Source: DATLSM01 sp035534175 (GTDB lineage: Bacteria > Actinomycetota > Thermoleophilia > Solirubrobacterales > 70-9). Taken from it: 8,243 nucleotides of DNA. A model generated the notes under the pieces. It saw only the letters and a list, made by a program, of their open reading frames with translations. It was not told where the DNA came from and searched no databases. The stretch lies in the NCBI GenBank assembly GCA_035534175.1, contig DATLSM010000009.1:1-8243 (forward strand). Reading direction: 5' to 3'. Shown one piece after another: positions 5,376 through 8,243 of the stretch (its first letter is position 1; the number at the start of each line of letters is the position of its first letter). The position numbers were made by a program, and so were the translations under genes.

Positions 5376-6062
5376 TCAGTCCGATCTGGAGCGCCACGAT
5401 TCCAGAACTCGCTCGACCTCTTCTCGGACCAGCGATCGGGCCTCGGCCCGATCCACACCCGACATGAGCAGCTCGTCGTAGCTGGTGTCGCGGTGACGCA
5501 CCGAGGCTGCGATGGCGAGCTTGAGCGCTCCGGAGTCGAGGGCTCGGCCGGCGGCGCTGCGGCCCACTCTGCCACTGCCGCGCGTGCCCGTATGACGGGC
5601 GATCTCTTCGGCCCGATCATGGGGAATGCACGGATAGAGCCGGACGATTTCCGCCGCCATCTGAGCCTGAAGTACGAGGTCCTGATCGGCGCGGCGAGAG
5701 CTCTCCCGCTCCTGTCGCCTCGCTCGCGCGTCGGCATCGGCAAGGCACTCCGCCTCCGCATGATCGAGCGCGCTCTCCTCGACCAGGATGCCCTGACGCT
5801 CGTAGCGCTTCCGCGCTCTGCTGAAGCGGACGATCACAGCCGCGAGACCACTTGCCTTCCTCGCCCGCCGGGTCAGGGCGGCATCGCCGGACGGCAGGAA
5901 GACAAGGTGATCCAGGTCGGCGCAGCTCAGGCATAGCGGTCCCCCATCGCTCATCGTCAGCAGGCTCCCTCCGCCGCCGCACTTGCTGCAGCTCCACTTT
6001 TTGAGAGCCGAGACAACGACGATCTCGAACTTCGAGTCGCCTCTGCGTTCCTCGCCTCCCAT
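5376..6062 (-). CDS. Zinc-ribbon DUF2293 domain protein
   Basis: A 228-residue protein of unknown function that I recognise as DUF2293. An N-terminal zinc ribbon has CSKC (C25, C28) and CLSC (C44, C47). It is followed by the conserved LDHLVFLPSGDAALTRRARKAS (about 50-71) and RFSRARKRYERQGILVEE (79-96). A charged, probably coiled, linker (about 97-130) leads to the C-terminal DUF2293 region (about 135-222), with RGSGRVGRSAAGRAL and the ending around SYDELLMSGVDRAEAR. The abundance of arginines suggests nucleic-acid contact, but no catalytic motif is seen. It starts nine bases after the stop of the upstream gene, with GAGG five bases before the ATG, so the two form one operon. A perfect 9-bp inverted repeat with a 2-base loop (5434-5453) lies in the coding sequence. 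Confidence 0.8.
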   Translation of the reverse strand: MGGEERRGDSKFEIVVVSALKKWSCSKCGGGGSLLTMSDGGPLCLSCADLDHLVFLPSGDAALTRRARKASGLAAVIVRFSRARKRYERQGILVEESALDHAEAECLADADARARRQERESSRRADQDLVLQAQMAAEIVRLYPCIPHDRAEEIARHTGTRGSGRVGRSAAGRALDSGALKLAIAASVRHRDTSYDELLMSGVDRAEARSLVREEVERVLESWRSRSD

Positions 6063-6071
6063 CGCGGCCTC

Positions 6072-7433
6072 TCAGCCGAGCGCCTGGGAGCGCAGGGCCA
6101 GCCGCAGTAACTCGCGGCCCGGGGGCGTCAGCGTCAGCTCGCTTCGAGAGCTCTGGGTCACGCGGTCGTACTCGTGCTCGTAGACGAGCAGCTCCAGCGC
6201 CTCGGCCAGCCTGATGGCGCCCCAGACACGGGCTGTCACCTGATGGACGTCGGGCGACTCGCCGGCGGCATTCCAGCCATCGGCAACTATTGCGGAATGA
6301 AGGCGCGCCTTCATCTCCTCGCCATCGACATTCCCCTCGGCGGCGAGCAGCACCGCAACGGCGAGTTCCTGGACGGCACAGGCGAAACCCTCGGCGGCGA
6401 TCAGGTATGGAGCGACCGCATCCCGGAGGCCGACCGGGTCCCCTAGCAGCGACTCCCCGCGCTTGGTCAGAGCCAACCGGCGGCCGGTCTTGCGCAGCAG
6501 CCTCATCCGCCGCGCCAGGTGATGCACCTCCCAGAGTGGTGACACCTGGTCTTCGCGGTGCGGTGGCCCCCATCTCTCCGTGTGCCACCAGTCCGGGAAC
6601 CGCTCGACGGAGGCACGCACCAGGGCGCGGTTGAGCGCTCCGGTCTGGGTCAGCTCGATACCGGTGACCCCTAGCTGGAGCAACCAGACAAGCGATGCCA
6701 TGCGTTCGGGGGCCTCGCCCGCCCGATCCTCGTGCTCCCCGAATGCCCGCAACATCGGCACAACAGGGTCCACAATCTCTCGCCGCTCCTTGCTTCCCTG
6801 ACTCACCCAGTGCTCGAGCCGCTCATCGACGATGACGTCGAGCGCGATCCTGCCGCCCAGCTCCGCTTGAGGTCGGTGTAGGAAGTCGACGACGAACGTC
6901 GCCTGGCGGCGCTTGAATCCCCGCTCCCCCGGTGTGAGACCGTCCGCCTCGATCCAGCACTCCAGCTCATGCGCGACTCGATTGCGCAGTCGCGCCTCCT
7001 CGAAGCCCATCACCGAGCGCCAGCGCAACGCCTCGGTATCCGGGGGCTCCAGACCCGAGGCCTCCAGCGCCTTCCGCAGCTGCTCGCCCGCCAACGGCTC
7101 CTCGACCTCCCATGCTCGCAAGATCCCCAACGTCTGCTCCGAGGTGCAGATCTCGGCATAGGCCGCCGCCGGGTCGCCGGCGAGCTCTAAGAACCGTCCG
7201 AGGCGCTCGGCCACCACCCGCTTCACCTCGAACGGGGCCAGCAGCTGGCGCGGGAGCTGGTACCAGAGGAAGAGCTGCAGGTCATAGCGGCTGATCTCGA
7301 CCGGCGCCTCGTCCTCCTCGCGGCCGGCGATCAGTTCGAGAGCTGCCTCGACATCGCGCGGCCCCTCGAGGTCGTGCTCGCCCAGCAGCGCCAGGGCCCG
7401 CTCGATCGAGGTGGGAGACAGCGCTACCGGCAC
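6072..7433 (-). CDS. Unknown protein with two winged-helix-like segments
   Basis: A 453-residue soluble protein with no confident family. Residues about 258-345 (from GIELTQTGALNRALV through LLRKTGRRLALTKRGESLLGDP) look like a winged helix, and resemble, from memory, the C-terminal module that follows the pRiA4b ORF-3 domain in many actinobacterial proteins. The N-terminal pRiA4b ORF-3 part itself is not seen. A second similar segment closes the protein (about 397-450, ALELL ... LTLTPPGRELLRLALR). The first 250 residues are helical and acidic (for example GREEDEAPVEISRYDLQLFLWYQLPRQL). It is the first gene of an operon with the DUF2293 protein and divergent from a SEC-C protein. The frame is open to 7907, but the upstream part is antisense to the SEC-C motif. 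The GTG at 7433 is the only candidate start in the divergent gap. ATG 7541 would overlap the SEC-C gene by 47 bases. No ribosome site is seen, so the start is uncertain. Confidence 0.65.
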   Translation of the reverse strand: MPVALSPTSIERALALLGEHDLEGPRDVEAALELIAGREEDEAPVEISRYDLQLFLWYQLPRQLLAPFEVKRVVAERLGRFLELAGDPAAAYAEICTSEQTLGILRAWEVEEPLAGEQLRKALEASGLEPPDTEALRWRSVMGFEEARLRNRVAHELECWIEADGLTPGERGFKRRQATFVVDFLHRPQAELGGRIALDVIVDERLEHWVSQGSKERREIVDPVVPMLRAFGEHEDRAGEAPERMASLVWLLQLGVTGIELTQTGALNRALVRASVERFPDWWHTERWGPPHREDQVSPLWEVHHLARRMRLLRKTGRRLALTKRGESLLGDPVGLRDAVAPYLIAAEGFACAVQELAVAVLLAAEGNVDGEEMKARLHSAIVADGWNAAGESPDVHQVTARVWGAIRLAEALELLVYEHEYDRVTQSSRSELTLTPPGRELLRLALRSQALG

Positions 7434-7481
7434 GCCCGCAGTCTGGCGGACTCGGGCCGAAAGTTGGTCCGCCCCACTCTC

Positions 7482-7494
7482 TATGGTGGCGGTG
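7482..7494 (+). promoter_or_regulatory. Possible -10 of the SEC-C gene
   Basis: TATGGT (7482-7487) lies seven bases before the ATG at 7495, and no Shine-Dalgarno sequence is present, as at the other apparently leaderless genes in this window. No convincing -35 was found. The hexamer also contains the alternative ATG at 7483, so this call is weak. Confidence 0.25.
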
Positions 7495-7995
7495 ATGGCG
7501 CGCGTCAGCCGCAATGCACCGTGTCCGTGCGGCAGTGGCATGAAGTACAAGCTGTGCTGCTTGCCGGTCGAGGCTGACGGTGTTGGCGGGAAGGAGGCGG
7601 TTCGCGAGATCAGGATGATCGACGCCACCGGGCGTGGATGCGAATGGCGGATCCTCGAACGGGTTGGGCCAGAGGAAACTGCTGCCGGCGAGTTGGTGGA
7701 GCACCTCTGCAACGGAGAGCGGTTCGAGGTGCAGCCCTCCGATGGCTGGCTGAGAAGCGGCAAGCCGATTCCCATGCTGCTCGCACTCGAAGTGCTTCCA
7801 CCGCAGCTATACGAGTGGGCGATCCAGCAGTCGCTAGGTGGGGTATCCGACGAGGAGATGACGCCATTCGGCTTGGAAGTCGCTCGCCTTCTTCTCCTCG
7901 CGGGCACGGTCGTGGACCTCGCCGTCGATTTCCGCGCGCCGAAACGGCTCGGTTTGAAGCGAATCCTCCCCCATCGCAGACAACAAGCCGCATAG
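7495..7995 (+). CDS. SEC-C zinc-motif protein
   Basis: A 166-residue protein whose N-terminus is a textbook SEC-C motif: RNAPCPCGSGMKYKLCC, with C10, C12, C21 and C22 as zinc ligands. This motif is named after the SecA C-terminus, where it binds SecB and ribosomes, and occurs alone in many small proteins of unknown role. The remaining 140 residues have no recognised domain. They are acidic early on and end in a hydrophobic helix (LEVARLLLLAGTVVDLAVDF, about 133-152) and a basic tail. The ATG at 7495 puts the motif at the very N-terminus as usual; ATG 7483 would add four residues. The gene is divergent from the double winged-helix gene, with only 61 bases between starts, suggesting shared control. 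Its function is unknown. Confidence 0.75.
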   Translation: MARVSRNAPCPCGSGMKYKLCCLPVEADGVGGKEAVREIRMIDATGRGCEWRILERVGPEETAAGELVEHLCNGERFEVQPSDGWLRSGKPIPMLLALEVLPPQLYEWAIQQSLGGVSDEEMTPFGLEVARLLLLAGTVVDLAVDFRAPKRLGLKRILPHRRQQAA

Positions 7996-8011
7996 CCTCA
8001 GGGGCGTGAGG
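7996..8011 (+). terminator. Short hairpin directly after the SEC-C gene
   Basis: CCTCA (7996-8000) and TGAGG (8007-8011) form a 5-bp stem starting on the base after the TAG stop. No T-run follows, so it is only a possible terminator. Confidence 0.2.
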
Positions 8012-8103
8012 ACGGCGCGAGCGATGTGGCGAATGGCTCGATCCGCGCGTCGACACGCGGGTTCCAGGCCGAAAAGGTGGGGAAATGCAACATCGCCATT
8101 AGC

Positions 8104-8243
8104 TGAGAACGGCAACCTGCACTGGCCCCGGAGCGGCGGCTTGATTTGGCCCCACCCGGTCATGGTTGACGTGTCGGTTTGATCATCGCGTACTGGTCCT
8201 CCGAACGCCCCCGCGCGGAACGGAGCCCGTAGGGCGAAGTGCA
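8104..8243. mobile_element. Probable end of an IS21-family insertion sequence (partial)
   Basis: Two imperfect copies of a 20-bp unit lie close together: CGGCAACCTGCACTGGCCCC (8110-8129) and CGGCGGCTTGATTTGGCCCC (8134-8153), identical at 14 positions. Ends of IS21-family elements begin with TG and carry several such repeats of the form TG...CGGCAA...TGGCCCC. The sequence here begins TGAGAACGGCAACC at 8104, so the boundary would be 8104 and the element would extend rightwards beyond the window. No transposase (istA) or helper ATPase (istB) coding sequence is inside the window to confirm it. The remaining 90 bases have no recognisable gene. The call rests on memory of the family's end pattern. 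Confidence 0.45.

Noticed and set aside
5131..5936. Plus-strand frames across 5131-5481 and 5220-5936
   Set aside because: Antisense to the DUF2293 gene with no recognisable motif. The 262-base gap 5114-5375 itself holds only the mazEF-like promoter.
7434..7907. Extension of the double winged-helix protein up to 7907
   Set aside because: The extra residues are Ser/Pro/Arg-rich and antisense to the conserved SEC-C motif, so they are a shadow frame.
7834..8163. Minus-strand frame of 109 residues at the right end
   Set aside because: It crosses the probable IS boundary and is antisense to the 3' part of the SEC-C gene; no domain recognised.

Overview
The window is GC-rich DNA from what looks like an actinobacterium. 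Base composition, strong G/C preference at third codon positions, a DUF2293 protein with a zinc ribbon, and an actinobacterial-style MazEF pair all fit, and a Thermoleophilia/Solirubrobacterales-like host is plausible. Species cannot be decided from the sequence. The gene mix (two toxin-antitoxin modules, a drug exporter with its regulator, small zinc-binding proteins, and a probable insertion-sequence edge) is typical of an accessory region.

Layout. Positions 1-428 hold no convincing gene but contain several perfect inverted repeats, ending in a 33-bp palindrome next to the abiE start. Positions 429-2163 (+) are an AbiE-type (type IV) toxin-antitoxin operon: an intact AbiEi antitoxin, then an AbiEii nucleotidyltransferase toxin split by a one-base frameshift near 1730. 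Positions 2333-3916 (-) encode a 14-helix DHA2-type (EmrB/QacA) MFS exporter. Divergent from it, 4004-4513 (+) encodes a MarR regulator. The 87-bp gap between them carries three palindromes of the form TCAGG-N3-CCTGA. Positions 4581-5113 (-) are a MazEF-like operon (ribbon-helix-helix antitoxin, then MazF/PemK toxin) whose promoter contains an 11-bp tandem repeat. Positions 5376-7433 (-) are a two-gene unit: a 453-residue protein of unknown function with two winged-helix-like segments, then a zinc-ribbon DUF2293 protein. A SEC-C zinc-motif protein (7495-7995, +) is divergent from that unit. From about 8104 to the end are two 20-bp repeats resembling the end of an IS21-family element that would continue beyond the window.

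How it works together. AbiEi probably represses its own operon through the 33-bp palindrome. MarR probably represses both itself and the exporter from the shared gap, and is relieved by a ligand that the pump exports. The MazE-like protein probably autoregulates through its tandem repeats. Three genes (abiEi, marR, mazE-like) have a TANNNT hexamer exactly 6 nt before the ATG and no Shine-Dalgarno sequence, which predicts leaderless mRNAs. Genes inside operons, and the exporter, have Shine-Dalgarno sequences or stop/start overlaps instead. The least understood part is the SEC-C / double winged-helix / DUF2293 cluster, which is the best candidate for something undescribed.
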